A stretch of DNA of 64,000 nt, taken from NCBI RefSeq assembly GCF_024206475.1, contig NZ_JAMBPR010000013.1, positions 1-64,000 of the forward strand, read 5' to 3'. This DNA is from Paraburkholderia sp. CNPSo 3274 (lineage in GTDB: Bacteria; Pseudomonadota; Gammaproteobacteria; Burkholderiales; Burkholderiaceae). Positions 21,297 through 30,761 of this stretch are shown here, piece by piece (positions within the stretch are counted from its first letter, which is position 1; every line of letters starts with the position of its first letter). The position numbers and the translations under genes are program-made. Below the pieces are notes generated by a model. That model searched no databases. It saw nothing but the letters and a program-made list of their open reading frames with translations, and was not told the DNA's origin.

Positions 21297-23261
21297 TCAT
21301 TGCACCTCGTGCACGTGCAACGCACCCGAAACGAAGCGCTGCTGCAATTCTTCTGAAGGCAGCGCCTTGCAGACGAGCCATCCCTGGATATGCTCGCAAC
21401 CCATGTTCGTCAGCAGTTCGCGCTGCGCCTCCGTTTCCACGCCCTCGGCCACGAGCTCGAGATCGAGCGTACGCGCGAGCCCCACCACCGCGTTCACGAT
21501 CGCCTGATCGTTGCGCGAAGTGATGAGGTTCTCGACGAAGCTTCGATCGATCTTCAGCTTCGAGAGCGGGAAGCGCTGCAGGTACGCAAGACTCGAATAC
21601 CCCGTGCCGAAGTCGTCCACCGCGAAGCGAATGCCAAGCGAGGTGAGCTCTTCGAGCAGCGTTTTCGCATGCTGCGGATCGTGCATGAGCAGGCTTTCGG
21701 TGATCTCGAACACGAGCCGGCACGGATCGACTCCGGTGAGCTCGATCGCCTCCTCGACACTTTCCCTGAAACGCGGATTGCGGAACTGCTGGGGCGAGAC
21801 ATTGACCGCAACGTACTGCAGCTCGATGCCTTGCTCGTCCCATTGGGTCAGTTGCATACAGGCAGCCTTCAAAACCCAATTGCCGAGATAATTAATCAGG
21901 CCGACCGATTCCGCAAGGGGAATAAATGTTGAAGGCGGCACGAGACCGTGCAATGGATGTTGCCAGCGGATCAATGCCTCCACGCCGACCACGCCGCGCG
22001 ACGCGCTGCTCGTGATGGGCTGGAAGTGTAGCGAGAATTCGCCGTTGCGCACACCGTCGTAGAGGTCCGACTCCAGCTTCAGGCGCATGGCGTCGGTGGG
22101 ATCGTCAACGGGCACGTGCAACGTTAGCGTGTTGCCGCCGATCGCCTTGGCCTGCTGGAGCGCCTGGTCCGCGCGGCGGATGAGCGGCGTGGTGTCGGCG
22201 CCGGTATCGGCGTCGCTCGCACCGGATGCATCCGGCCGCTGGTCCGGATGGAACGCAATTCCGATGCTCGCCGAAAGGTGCACGGGCTGGTTGCGAAACG
22301 AGTACGGCTGCAGGATGGAGGTGAGCAGACGCCGGGCGAGCGCTTCGGCGGCGCCGCGCACGTCGTCCGGCGCGGCGTGGCGTTGCGGCGTGATCAGAAT
22401 GGCGAACTCGTCGCTGCCGATGCGCGCGATCATTTCGCCCTGCAGCGCAAGGTGGGTGAGGCGCCGCGCCGTCTCGCGCAGCAGCTCGTCGCCGGCATCG
22501 TAGCCGAGTGCGCGGTTCACGCGCTGATAGTCGTCGAGGTCGAGCAGCACGAGCGCCACCGGCACGCCGAAATGGTCCGCGTCGGCCTGGGCGCGCTGCA
22601 ACGCGGGCGCGAGCGCAGTCTGGTTGGGCAGGCCGGTGAGCGGATCGTGATGGAGCGCGTGGGTGAGCGCGGCCTCTGTGCCTTGCCAGCCGGAGACGTC
22701 GAAGCCCGCCACGGCGAAGCCGGCCGTCTCGCCATACTGGGCGCGCTGCACGCGCAGTTCCACGGGAAGCGGGTAGGTGAGCGCCTTGACGAGATCGACC
22801 GTATCTTTTTCCACGGCGCCGCTGTGCGCGGCGCGCGCGATGAGCGCCTCGAGGCGCTCGTGATGCTCGGGCGTCACGATGTCGGCGAGCGTGGCGCCGA
22901 GCAGGAACTCGCGGTGATAACCCGCAAAGCGCAGGCTCGCGTCGGAGACGTAGAGAAAGTGCAGCCTGGCGTCCACGTGCACGAGGAAATCCACCGCGGC
23001 GGCCGTGTTCTCGAACGAGCGCGAAGTGGCGTCGGCGTAGTCGGGGCCGGCTGCGGGAGGCGACGGGGGCACGAGCGGTGCGGCGCCTTCGTCGTCGTCT
23101 GCTTGCGCTGCGTTCCGTGCGTGTGCGGCAGGCGGTGCGTCCGCGTCGCAAGGCATGGGCGGGTCGCCGGCAATGCCCTTCAGGCCGGCAAGCGCATAGA
23201 ACCGGTCAATGACCGTGCGCAACCAGCCCTGGCGGGGCGCGGAGATCCTGTTCGCTTCCAT
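21297..23261 (-). CDS. PAS-GGDEF-EAL protein, probable c-di-GMP phosphodiesterase
   Basis: A 654-residue protein with a PAS-like sensor (about residues 60-185), GGDEF (about 195-370) and EAL (about 390-645). The GGDEF signature reads GSDEF and no RxxD inhibitory site precedes it, so cyclase activity is doubtful. The EAL domain keeps EALIRW, the FEITE Glu, the DDFGTGYSS loop, KIDRSF and AEGVET, so phosphodiesterase activity is expected. No transmembrane helix is seen. The start at 23261 is preferred over an in-frame ATG at 23333, because the sigma-28-like promoter would place the transcript start at about 23336. It is followed by the HDOD gene. Confidence 0.9.
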   Translation of the reverse strand: MEANRISAPRQGWLRTVIDRFYALAGLKGIAGDPPMPCDADAPPAAHARNAAQADDDEGAAPLVPPSPPAAGPDYADATSRSFENTAAAVDFLVHVDARLHFLYVSDASLRFAGYHREFLLGATLADIVTPEHHERLEALIARAAHSGAVEKDTVDLVKALTYPLPVELRVQRAQYGETAGFAVAGFDVSGWQGTEAALTHALHHDPLTGLPNQTALAPALQRAQADADHFGVPVALVLLDLDDYQRVNRALGYDAGDELLRETARRLTHLALQGEMIARIGSDEFAILITPQRHAAPDDVRGAAEALARRLLTSILQPYSFRNQPVHLSASIGIAFHPDQRPDASGASDADTGADTTPLIRRADQALQQAKAIGGNTLTLHVPVDDPTDAMRLKLESDLYDGVRNGEFSLHFQPITSSASRGVVGVEALIRWQHPLHGLVPPSTFIPLAESVGLINYLGNWVLKAACMQLTQWDEQGIELQYVAVNVSPQQFRNPRFRESVEEAIELTGVDPCRLVFEITESLLMHDPQHAKTLLEELTSLGIRFAVDDFGTGYSSLAYLQRFPLSKLKIDRSFVENLITSRNDQAIVNAVVGLARTLDLELVAEGVETEAQRELLTNMGCEHIQGWLVCKALPSEELQQRFVSGALHVHEVQ

Positions 23262-23579
23262 GTCTGTCGCTGGCAACCCTTTGTTTGTCTGTGGCGTCCC
23301 GGCCGGTTTCCATGTCCGGCTGAAGCCGCCCATCAGAGCAAGTTATCGACCTCGGGCGGGAAATCTTTAGCGGCGGCGACGGAAAAAACACCTAACGCAT
23401 AAACGTGACGGGAGAGCGGTGCGGTGGCGTCCAGATTCGGTTAAAGTGGCGCCGGTCGAGACGCCGTTCGCCATGCGCGATGGGTCGGCGCGCGTAAAGC
23501 GCCCGTCTTGCCGGCCGCAGGGGCGGCTCGGCGCGTCGGCGGCAATTACCGGCTATTCCATCCGTACGAGTCATCCGCC
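23262..23579. other. Divergent control region between GGDEF-EAL and EAL-HDOD genes
   Basis: 318 bases holding the minus-strand sigma-28-like promoter. On the plus strand a much weaker partial match exists (TAAA at 23495, 15 nt, then GCCGCAGG), which agrees only in the first half of the -10 box. No credible gene is present. Confidence 0.5.
23343..23369 (-). promoter_or_regulatory. Sigma-28 (FliA)-like promoter of the GGDEF-EAL gene
   Basis: Read on the minus strand, the sequence is TAAA, 15 nt, GTCGATAA. The FliA consensus is TAAA-N15-GCCGATAA, so the spacing is exact and one base differs. It lies about 82 nt upstream of the chosen start of the PAS-GGDEF-EAL gene. This suggests late flagellar-class control of that gene and the HDOD gene behind it. 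Confidence 0.65.
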
Positions 23580-25076
23580 ATGTCCGATTCATCGTCAGCG
23601 TTTGCCGCGCCGGCAAGCGAGGCTGCGCGAGACGATGCGGGCAGGGGCACCCCTGGTTCCGCGCCATCTATGCCGTCAGCTTCGCAACCCGGCCTTGCGC
23701 CCGGGTCATCAACCGGTTCGCAGCCGGGCGCCGCGTCCGCGCCGCAGACCTCTGATCCGTCGCTTGAGCCGTCGCCCGTGCCGCCTTCTCGCGAGCCGGC
23801 GCAGGCTGCGCCCGGCGCGGGTTCGGGCGCTGTGCAGCCTTTCGTCTATCTCGGGCGGCAGCCTATTCTCGATCGCAATGGCGCGCTCAACGCCTATGAG
23901 CTGCTGTTCCGCGGCGGCGCGCAGAACCGCGCGGACGTCGACGACGACGCGCTCGCCACGGCCCAGGTGATGACGCGCACCATCGGCCAGCTCGGTGTGC
24001 CCGCGGTGCTCGGCCGTCACTACGGCTATGTCAACATCAGCCGCGAGTTGCTGTTCGACGACATCGTGCATCTGCTGCCGCCGGGCCGCTTCGTGCTGGA
24101 GGTGCTCGAACACGTGCGCTTCGACGCCGCGGTTCTGGAGCGTCTCGCGCAACTGCGCCGCGCCGGCTACCGCATTGCCTTCGACGACGTGTGCGAGATC
24201 ACGGAGAGCCTGCTGCGCGCCTTGCCTTACGCGGACATCATCAAGGTCGACCTGCTGCAGACCGAGCGCGCGGCGCTGCCGGGGCTGGTCGCGAGCCTCG
24301 CCGCGCATGGCAAGACACTGATCGCCGAGAAGGTCGAGACGGGTGAGGACTTCGAACTGGCCTCGTCGCTCGGTTTCGAGCTTTTTCAGGGCTACTTCTT
24401 CGCGCGCCCGCAGGTGCTGCGCGCGCCGCGCGTGCGGTCGTCACGCCTTGCGCTCGTGCGCCTGCTCGCGCTGGTGGCCAACGACGTCGGCACGGCGGAA
24501 CTCGAGCGCGAACTGCGCAGCCACCCGGGCGTAGTGGTGCAACTGTTGCGTCTCGTCAATTCGAGCGCGTACTCACCGGGGCGGCCGATTTCGTCGCTGC
24601 GCGAAGCGGTGCTCGCGGCGGGCACGCGCCAGATCGCGCGCTGGGCGCAACTGCTGCTCTACGCGAGCGGACGCGACTTGCCCTGGGGCTCGGACCCGCT
24701 CGTGCAGCTCGCGGGCACGCGCTCGCACTTCATGGAGCTTGCCGCGCGCAGCCTGAGCCCGCAGGACCCCGATTTCGCCGATGCCGCCTTCATGACCGGC
24801 ATCTTCTCGCTCGTGCACGTGCTGGTGGGCTCGACGCCCGAGCACACGCTCGATCGTCTCGGCCTCGCGCGCGAGATCGTCGAGGCCGTGGATGGTCATC
24901 GCGGCGAACTCGGCACGCTGCTGCGCATCGCCACCGCCGCCGAGCGCGGCGATCACGATGGCGCGCAGCGCCTCGCGCGCGAGGCGGGCGGCATGTTCAA
25001 CGCGCTCACGCCGCCGCTGCTCGGCGAGTTGAACCTGTGGGCCGGAGCGTGGTTCACGGCCTACGCCGAGGGTTGA
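23580..25076 (+). CDS. EAL-HDOD (YuxH-type) signalling protein with disordered N-terminus
   Basis: A 498-residue protein. Residues 1-80 are Ser/Ala/Pro-rich and probably disordered. Residues ~85-285 are an EAL-like domain (FVYLGRQPILDRNG, NAYELLFRG, GYVNISRELLF, IAFDDVCEIT, LIAEKVETGED). EAL reads ELL, but the Asn, Asp-Asp, Lys and the late Glu are kept. Residues ~295-480 are HDOD. It is a paralogue of the protein at 18356-19741 but less degenerate in its EAL half. The start at 23580 is chosen because the longer frame (23508) lacks protein-like sequence. It is divergent from the GGDEF-EAL gene. Confidence 0.85.
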   Translation: MSDSSSAFAAPASEAARDDAGRGTPGSAPSMPSASQPGLAPGSSTGSQPGAASAPQTSDPSLEPSPVPPSREPAQAAPGAGSGAVQPFVYLGRQPILDRNGALNAYELLFRGGAQNRADVDDDALATAQVMTRTIGQLGVPAVLGRHYGYVNISRELLFDDIVHLLPPGRFVLEVLEHVRFDAAVLERLAQLRRAGYRIAFDDVCEITESLLRALPYADIIKVDLLQTERAALPGLVASLAAHGKTLIAEKVETGEDFELASSLGFELFQGYFFARPQVLRAPRVRSSRLALVRLLALVANDVGTAELERELRSHPGVVVQLLRLVNSSAYSPGRPISSLREAVLAAGTRQIARWAQLLLYASGRDLPWGSDPLVQLAGTRSHFMELAARSLSPQDPDFADAAFMTGIFSLVHVLVGSTPEHTLDRLGLAREIVEAVDGHRGELGTLLRIATAAERGDHDGAQRLAREAGGMFNALTPPLLGELNLWAGAWFTAYAEG

Positions 25077-25238
25077 AATCAGGTTGTAAGCCTTGCGCCG
25101 GGGCGCGCGCTGCGAGTGCCGCAATTGTGTGATCCAATATTGGTATCGCCGCGGCGTCATGCGTCTCATTTGCATGATGGGCAAGACCCGCGGGCAAAAC
25201 GCGCGCCGACGTGGCGATTCAACTCGAGGGCATTTGAC

Positions 25239-25802
25239 ATGAAACCGAGGTTCTTTGCGGCGGGAGCCGCGGCGCTCGTCTGCGCCGGGCTTGCGCTCTT
25301 TACGCTGTCTGCACAGGCAACACTCAAGCCGGGCGACGCTGCACCCGACTTCACGACCCAGGCATCGCTGGGTGGCAAGACCTACACCTATTCGCTCGCT
25401 TCGGAGCTGAAGAAGGGGCCGGTGGTGGTGTATTTCTATCCGGCCGCGTTCACGAAGGGCTGCACGATCGAGGCGCACGAATTCGCTGAAGCGGTCGATC
25501 AATACAAGCAGTACGGCGCGACCGTGATCGGCGTTTCGCACGACAACATCGAGACGCTCACCAAGTTCTCGGTGAGCGAGTGCCGCAGCAAGTTCCCGGT
25601 GGCCGCCGACGAAGACTCGAAGATCATCAAGTCGTACGACGCGTCGATGCCGATGCACGAGTCGATGGCCAATCGCGTTTCGTATGTGATCGCGCCGGAC
25701 GGCAAGATCATCTACGAATACACGAGCCTGTCGCCGGACCAGCATGTGGCGAACACGTTGCGCGCCGTGAAGGAATGGGCCGCGCAGCATCCGCAGCAGT
25801 AG
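25239..25802 (+). CDS. Periplasmic peroxiredoxin (AhpC/Bcp-like)
   Basis: A 187-residue thiol peroxidase. An N-terminal signal peptide (about residues 1-27, ending SAQA) indicates export to the periplasm. The thioredoxin-like core has the peroxidatic site YPAAFTKGCTIEA with Cys75. The Bcp-type resolving Cys five residues later is absent (His at that place); a further Cys occurs in 'SVSECRSKF'. It reduces hydroperoxides, with an unknown reductant. ATG at 25239 gives the proper signal peptide. It is monocistronic in appearance. Confidence 0.88.
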   Translation: MKPRFFAAGAAALVCAGLALFTLSAQATLKPGDAAPDFTTQASLGGKTYTYSLASELKKGPVVVYFYPAAFTKGCTIEAHEFAEAVDQYKQYGATVIGVSHDNIETLTKFSVSECRSKFPVAADEDSKIIKSYDASMPMHESMANRVSYVIAPDGKIIYEYTSLSPDQHVANTLRAVKEWAAQHPQQ

Positions 25803-25845
25803 CTTTCGCGCGTTATCGCGAGTCATCGCGACCCCCAGCAAGAAA

Positions 25846-25872
25846 CGAGGCCCGCCACGCGCGCGGGCCTCG
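25846..25872 (+). terminator. Possible terminator hairpin after the peroxiredoxin gene
   Basis: Perfect 10-bp stem cgaggcccgc / gcgggcctcg with a 7-nt loop, 43 nt after the peroxiredoxin stop. There is no T run downstream, so termination is uncertain. Confidence 0.45.
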
Positions 25873-25941
25873 TCGCGCTCATTCCCGGTCGTCCCTCCGC
25901 GTTTGTCCTGGCATTTCTCTCCTGCCGCACGGAATACCCGC

Positions 25942-26409
25942 ATGCCGATCATCGTCGTTCTATTTGCCATTGCCGCGCTCGTCTACGGCGCGTACTGGTC
26001 CTTCAACGCCATCACGGCGCACTTCGGCACGGGCGTTGCCGTGGGCGCAGCCGTGATTGCCGCGGCGTTGTTCGTCGCGCTCATCGCCTGGTGGTGGCGC
26101 CATATACGCGAAGTGGCGCCCAATGTGCGCGGCGAAGGCGACTGGACGCACCGCGTGGCCGGCGCGTGGGGCGAGGCCCGTCTCGCGGCGGGCAAGCGCT
26201 TTTGCGAGCTGACGCAGGGCGGCGCGCGTGGCGCGTATATCTTCGCCGACCTGCAAGGCGCGCAACCGGCGCGCGACGCCAACGGCTGGCACGTGGCGCT
26301 GCGTGTGGCCGATCCTAAGCGCCCGCTCTGGCAATTGCCGATGCAAAGCGAGCGCGAAGCGAAGCGCTGGGCGCGCATTTTCAGGCTCGCGATTGCGCAG
26401 AAGCTGTGA
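25942..26409 (+). CDS. Membrane protein of unknown function
   Basis: A 155-residue protein with two N-terminal hydrophobic helices (about residues 1-20 and 28-50, the second ending in AWWWRHI) and a soluble C-terminal part of about 100 residues rich in Arg, Ala and Trp. I do not recognise the family. The ATG at 25942 (product begins MPIIVVLF) is preferred over a TTG 13 codons upstream. It stands between the peroxiredoxin and the second BamE-like lipoprotein gene, all on the plus strand, with gaps of about 140 nt. Confidence 0.65.
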   Translation: MPIIVVLFAIAALVYGAYWSFNAITAHFGTGVAVGAAVIAAALFVALIAWWWRHIREVAPNVRGEGDWTHRVAGAWGEARLAAGKRFCELTQGGARGAYIFADLQGAQPARDANGWHVALRVADPKRPLWQLPMQSEREAKRWARIFRLAIAQKL

Positions 26410-26556
26410 TCGTGGCAACCGCTCCGTACGGGCGTTAGTCGGAGGACGCTTCGTAATCGCCGCCTGGTGGCGTCCGCCGCAGCTCAGCCGAACGTTCCGG
26501 ACGCACCGCTGTCCTAACAACTTCCCGGCAGTCTTGCCCGCCAACGCAAACTGGAT

Positions 26557-27099
26557 ATGTCACGAAAAACCTGGATCGCAGCGGCCTTGATCGCCGTCTG
26601 CGCCACGCTGCTTGCGGCGTGCGACCAGCAAAAAGTCGCCGATGCGGTCAACGCGATCAAACCCGATTCGATGGCGTTCGGCGGCCTGCGTATCGGCGTT
26701 TCGACGGTCGAGGACGTACGCCAGCAGGCGGGCAAGCCCGAAATGGTCTGGGAGGACGACGACGGCGCGCAGCGCCTGGAATACCCGCGCGGGCCCAACG
26801 GCCTCACCACGTGGATGCTTGACTTCGACGCAAACGGCAAGCTCGTGGCGATGACCCAGGCGCTCACGGCGCAGAATATCGCGCAGGTCGTGCCGGGCAT
26901 GCCGCAGGACGAAGTGCGGCGCCTGCTCGGCAAGCCGGCCACCGTGGCAAAGTATGCGTTGAGCCACGAGGAAGTGTGGAGCTGGCACTGGGCCGAAGGC
27001 GGCGTGGCGGGGGACGGCATGTTCAACGCCCATTTTGCGCCGGATGGGCTCGTGATCAGGACGTCGCGCTCGGACGCACCGGGCCACGAGCAGCATTGA
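26557..27099 (+). CDS. BamE/SmpA-OmlA-like lipoprotein, copy 2
   Basis: A 180-residue lipoprotein with lipobox LAAC and acceptor Cys22. It carries two BamE-like half motifs, 'GVSTVEDVRQQAGKPE' and 'GMPQDEVRRLLGKPA'. It is clearly a paralogue of 2305-2886: shared blocks include RLEYPRGP, the TWM-D segment, VA-TQALTA, DEVRRLLGKP, the VWSW-W-EGGV region, FN-HF-PDG and TSRSD at the end. A DUF1232 gene follows 43 nt later. Its role is unknown; the family links suggest an envelope function. Confidence 0.82.
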   Translation: MSRKTWIAAALIAVCATLLAACDQQKVADAVNAIKPDSMAFGGLRIGVSTVEDVRQQAGKPEMVWEDDDGAQRLEYPRGPNGLTTWMLDFDANGKLVAMTQALTAQNIAQVVPGMPQDEVRRLLGKPATVAKYALSHEEVWSWHWAEGGVAGDGMFNAHFAPDGLVIRTSRSDAPGHEQH

Positions 27100-27142
27100 G
27101 GCGGCGAGCGCACTTATCGCGCGAACCGCAAGGAGGAAGCAG

Positions 27143-27406
27143 ATGAAACGTATCGCGTTGCTATGGAATGTGGTGAAGGGCGATGCGCGCGTACTGTGGC
27201 ACGCGCTGCGCCAGCCGGAACGCCCGGTGTGGCTAATGCCCGCCACGGCGTTGCTAGGGCTCTATGCGCTCGACCCGTTCAATATTGCGCTACCGCTGGC
27301 CGGCGTCGTGGACGACGGCATCATCGTGCCGCTGGTGCTGCATCTGATCGTGCGTTGTCTGCCTGCGCATTTGCAGCAGCCTCGGCCTCGAAGCGCGCGG
27401 GCATAA
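27143..27406 (+). CDS. DUF1232 (YkvA-like) small membrane protein
   Basis: An 87-residue protein with the DUF1232 core 'YALDPFNIALPLAGVVDDGIIVP', matching the family's Y..-P-D/N-..-P-.-G-.-DD pattern, and two short hydrophobic segments. A strong AAGGAGGA ribosome site precedes the ATG. It is probably co-transcribed with the lipoprotein gene 43 nt upstream and ended by the terminator just after its stop. Function is unknown for the family. Confidence 0.75.
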   Translation: MKRIALLWNVVKGDARVLWHALRQPERPVWLMPATALLGLYALDPFNIALPLAGVVDDGIIVPLVLHLIVRCLPAHLQQPRPRSARA

Positions 27407-27438
27407 AAAAACGGCTGAAGCCACGCTTCAGCCGTTTT
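27407..27438. terminator. Bidirectional intrinsic terminator
   Basis: Stem aaaacggctgaag / cttcagccgtttt with A residues on the left and T residues on the right. It sits between the convergent DUF1232 gene (plus) and the mdtC end (minus) and can serve both. Confidence 0.9.
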
Positions 27439-27457
27439 CTACTGCAAGAACGCTCAC

Positions 27458-30400
27458 TCATTCCACCTGCGCAGCGGGCGCCGCGCGCCCGCGCTTCGCA
27501 TCCCACCACACGCGCAGCCGGTCCATGTACAGGTACACCACCGGCGTCGTATAGAGCGTGAGCATCTGGCTCACGATCAGCCCGCCCACGATCGAGATAC
27601 CGAGCGGCGCGCGCAGTTCCGCGCCTTCGCCGCGCCCGAACGCGAGCGGCAGCGCGCCCAGCAGTGCCGCGCAGGTTGTCATCATGATCGGCCGGAAGCG
27701 CAGCAGGCAGGCCTGATAGATCGCATCGCGCGAACTCAGCCCCTCACGCGACGCCTGGATCGCGAAGTCCACCATCATGATCGCGTTCTTCTTCACGATG
27801 CCGATCAGCAGAATCACGCCGATCAGCGCGATGATGCTGAACTCCGTCTTGAAGAGCAGCAGCGCGAGCAGGGCGCCCACGCCCGCCGAGGGCAAGGTGG
27901 AGAGAATCGTGAGCGGGTGGATGTAGCTCTCGTACAGAATGCCCAAAACGATATACACGGCCGCGAGCGCCGCGAGAATCAGGAGCGGCTGGTTGTCGAG
28001 CGACTGCTGGAACGCCTGCGCCGTGCCCTGGAAGCTGCCGTGAATCGTCGCGGGCATGCCGATCTCGGCCATCGTGTCGTAGATCGCCTGGGTAGCGTCG
28101 GAGAGCGATTTGCCGGGCGGCAGGTTGAACGAGATCGTCGAGGCCACGAACTGGCTCTGGTGATTCACCGAAAGCGGCGTCGTGCCGGGGCCGAACGAGG
28201 CGATCGACGAGAGCGGCACCATGGTTTCCTTCGACGTGGAGACGGCCGCGCCCGACGACGCGCTCGACTTGCCGCTCGCGGCGAGCGAGTTGGTCGCGAG
28301 GTTGCGCGCGGAGTCGCCGGCGATGGCCGCGGCGCTCGAAGCCGTGGTGGCGGCCGTGCCGCCCGTCGACGCGGTGGTCGGGCCAGTCACCGTGCCCGCC
28401 GTTGCGTTGGTGCTCTGCGCGCCGCTCGCCGTGCCGCCCGAGGTGCTCACCCAGATCTCGTTGAGCATGGTCGGGCTCTGCCAGTACTTCGGCGCGACTT
28501 CCATCACCACGTGGTACTGGTTGAGCGGGTTGTAGATCGTCGAGACCTGACGCTGGCCGAACGCGTCGTAGAGCGTGTTGTCGATCTGCGAAGGCGTGAT
28601 GTTCAGCCGCGCGGCGCTCTGCCGGTCGATGTTGATCATCGACTCGAGGCCGCCTTGCTGCTGGTCCGAATTCACGTCGGCGAGTTCGGGGCGCGCCTGC
28701 AGTGCCTCGGTGAGCTTCGGCCCCCACTTGTAGAGGTCGGTGGTGTTGTCCGCGAGCAGCGTGAACTGGTACTGCGCGTTCGACTGCCGGCCGCCCACGC
28801 GAATATCTTGCACCGCCTGCAGGAAGGTGCGTGCGCCCGTCACGTTCGAGAGCGGCCCGCGCAGCTGCGCGATCACCTCATCGGCGGAAAGCTTGCGCTC
28901 GCTCTTGGGCTTGAGCGAGACGAACATGAAGCCCGAGTTGGTCGCGCGCCCGCCTGAAAATCCCGCGACCGATTCCACCGCCGGATTCGCTTGCACGATG
29001 CGCATCATCTCGGAGAACTTCACCTTCATCGCCTGGAACGAGGTGGCCTGGTCGGCCTGGATGCCGCCGACGAGGCGCCCCGTGTCCTGCTGCGGGAAGA
29101 AGCCCTTGGGCACGACCACGTAGAGCGCGACGTTCAGCGCGATGGTCGCAACGAGCGTGAGCAGGATGACGAACGGATGGGCCAGCGCCCAGCCGAGCGT
29201 ACGCTCGTAGCCGCCCTGCAAGCGCAGGAAGCCGCGCTCTAGCCACTGCGCAAAGCGGCCTTCCTCCTTCTTCTCGTGCGCCTCCTGGAGCAGGCGCGAA
29301 CACATCATCGGCGTGAGCGTGAGCGAGACGGCGAGCGACACCGCAATGGCAAGCGAAAGCGTGAGTGCGAACTCGCGGAACAATCGCCCGACAATGCCGC
29401 CCATCAGCAAAATAGGCAGGAACACGGCGACGAGCGACACGCTGATCGAGAGCACCGTGAAGCCCACCTCGCGCGCGCCGAGCAGCGCCGCCTTCATGCG
29501 CGGCACGCCGTTTTCGATATGCCGCGAAATGTTCTCCAGCACGACGATGGCGTCGTCCACGACGAAGCCTGTCGCGATGGTGAGCGCCATCAGCGAGAGA
29601 TTGTCGAGCGAGAAGCCCATCAAGTACATCGCCGCGAAGGTGCCGATGATCGAGATGGGCACGGCCACGCTCGGAATGAGCGTCGCGCGCCAGTTGCGCA
29701 GGAACAGGAACACCACCATCACGACGAGCGCCACGGCGATCAAGAGCGTGCGCTCGGTGTCCTTGAGCGAGGAGCGGATCGTGACGGAGCGGTCGGAGGT
29801 CGGGACCACCTCGACGTCGGCGGGCAGCGACGCCTTGAGCTGCGGCAGCATGGCGACCACGCGGTCCACGGTCTCGATGATGTTCGCGCCCGGTTGGCGG
29901 TAGAGGATCACGAGGACGGAACGTTTGCCGTTGGCGAGACCGATGTTGCGCAGGTCTTCCACCGAGTCGACCACTTCGCCCACGTCCGAGAGTTTCACGC
30001 CCGCGCCGTTGCGGTAGGCGATCACGAGGTCCTTGTACTGGCTCGCCTTGCTCGCCTGGTCGTTGGTGTAGAGCTGAAAGCGCTGCGGGCCGAATTCGAT
30101 ATCACCCTTCGGGCTGTTGGCGTTGGCCGAGGCGAGCGCCGCGCGCACGTCTTCGAGGCCGATGCCGTAGTGAAAGAGCGCGTGCGGCTCCAGCTCCACG
30201 CGCACGGCCGGATTCGCCGAGCCGCTTACGTCGACTTCGCCCACGCCGTCCACCTGCGAGAGCGACTGCTGGAGCACCGTGGCCGCCGAGTCGTAGAGCT
30301 GGCCCGCGCTCAACGTGGGCGAGGTGAGCGCGAGAATCAGAATCGGCGCGTCGGCGGGGTTGACCTTGTGGTAGGTCGGGTTCTGCCGCAGGCTCGTGGG

Positions 30401-30757
30401 CAGGTCGGCGCGCGCGGCGTTGATCGCCGCCTGCACGTCGCGCGCCGCGCCGTCGATGTCGCGGTTCAGGCCGAATTGCAGCGTGATGCGCGTGCTGCCC
30501 ACTGAGCTTTGCGAGGTCATCTCCGTGACGTCGGCGATCGAGCCGAGGTGCCGCTCCAGCGGGCTCGCCACGCTGGTTGCCACCGTTTCGGGGCTCGCGC
30601 CCGGCAAGGTGGCCTGCACGGAGATGGTCGGAAAGTCCACCTGCGGCAAGGGCGCGACCGGCAGCTTCGTGAACGCGAAGAGGCCGGCCAGTGCGATGCC
30701 GATGGCGAGCAGCGTGGTCGCGACGGGGCGCGAGATGAACGGGCGCGAGAGATTCAT
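27458..30757 (-). CDS. mdtC: MdtC-like RND multidrug efflux permease with low-complexity insertion
   Basis: A 1099-residue RND/HAE1 inner-membrane proton-driven pump. N-terminus [20 protein letters not shown] and the duplicated 12-helix plan with two large periplasmic domains are clear; the TM4 Asp-Asp region reads [14 protein letters not shown]. It forms a heteromeric pump with MdtB. It is about 74 residues longer than enteric MdtC. The difference is explained by a Thr/Ser/Ala/Gly-rich insertion at about residues 769-841 (DNA 28233-28452) in the second periplasmic domain. The start at 30757 leaves a 4-nt gap after the mdtB stop. An upstream in-frame ATG (30847) would overlap mdtB. Confidence 0.93.
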   Translation of the reverse strand: MNLSRPFISRPVATTLLAIGIALAGLFAFTKLPVAPLPQVDFPTISVQATLPGASPETVATSVASPLERHLGSIADVTEMTSQSSVGSTRITLQFGLNRDIDGAARDVQAAINAARADLPTSLRQNPTYHKVNPADAPILILALTSPTLSAGQLYDSAATVLQQSLSQVDGVGEVDVSGSANPAVRVELEPHALFHYGIGLEDVRAALASANANSPKGDIEFGPQRFQLYTNDQASKASQYKDLVIAYRNGAGVKLSDVGEVVDSVEDLRNIGLANGKRSVLVILYRQPGANIIETVDRVVAMLPQLKASLPADVEVVPTSDRSVTIRSSLKDTERTLLIAVALVVMVVFLFLRNWRATLIPSVAVPISIIGTFAAMYLMGFSLDNLSLMALTIATGFVVDDAIVVLENISRHIENGVPRMKAALLGAREVGFTVLSISVSLVAVFLPILLMGGIVGRLFREFALTLSLAIAVSLAVSLTLTPMMCSRLLQEAHEKKEEGRFAQWLERGFLRLQGGYERTLGWALAHPFVILLTLVATIALNVALYVVVPKGFFPQQDTGRLVGGIQADQATSFQAMKVKFSEMMRIVQANPAVESVAGFSGGRATNSGFMFVSLKPKSERKLSADEVIAQLRGPLSNVTGARTFLQAVQDIRVGGRQSNAQYQFTLLADNTTDLYKWGPKLTEALQARPELADVNSDQQQGGLESMINIDRQSAARLNITPSQIDNTLYDAFGQRQVSTIYNPLNQYHVVMEVAPKYWQSPTMLNEIWVSTSGGTASGAQSTNATAGTVTGPTTASTGGTAATTASSAAAIAGDSARNLATNSLAASGKSSASSGAAVSTSKETMVPLSSIASFGPGTTPLSVNHQSQFVASTISFNLPPGKSLSDATQAIYDTMAEIGMPATIHGSFQGTAQAFQQSLDNQPLLILAALAAVYIVLGILYESYIHPLTILSTLPSAGVGALLALLLFKTEFSIIALIGVILLIGIVKKNAIMMVDFAIQASREGLSSRDAIYQACLLRFRPIMMTTCAALLGALPLAFGRGEGAELRAPLGISIVGGLIVSQMLTLYTTPVVYLYMDRLRVWWDAKRGRAAPAAQVE

Positions 30758-30761
30758 CGCG

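Noticed and set aside
23495..23521. A second sigma-28-like site on the plus strand before the EAL-HDOD gene (TAAA-N15-GCCGCAGG)
   Set aside because: Only the first half of the -10 element agrees with the consensus; too weak to call.
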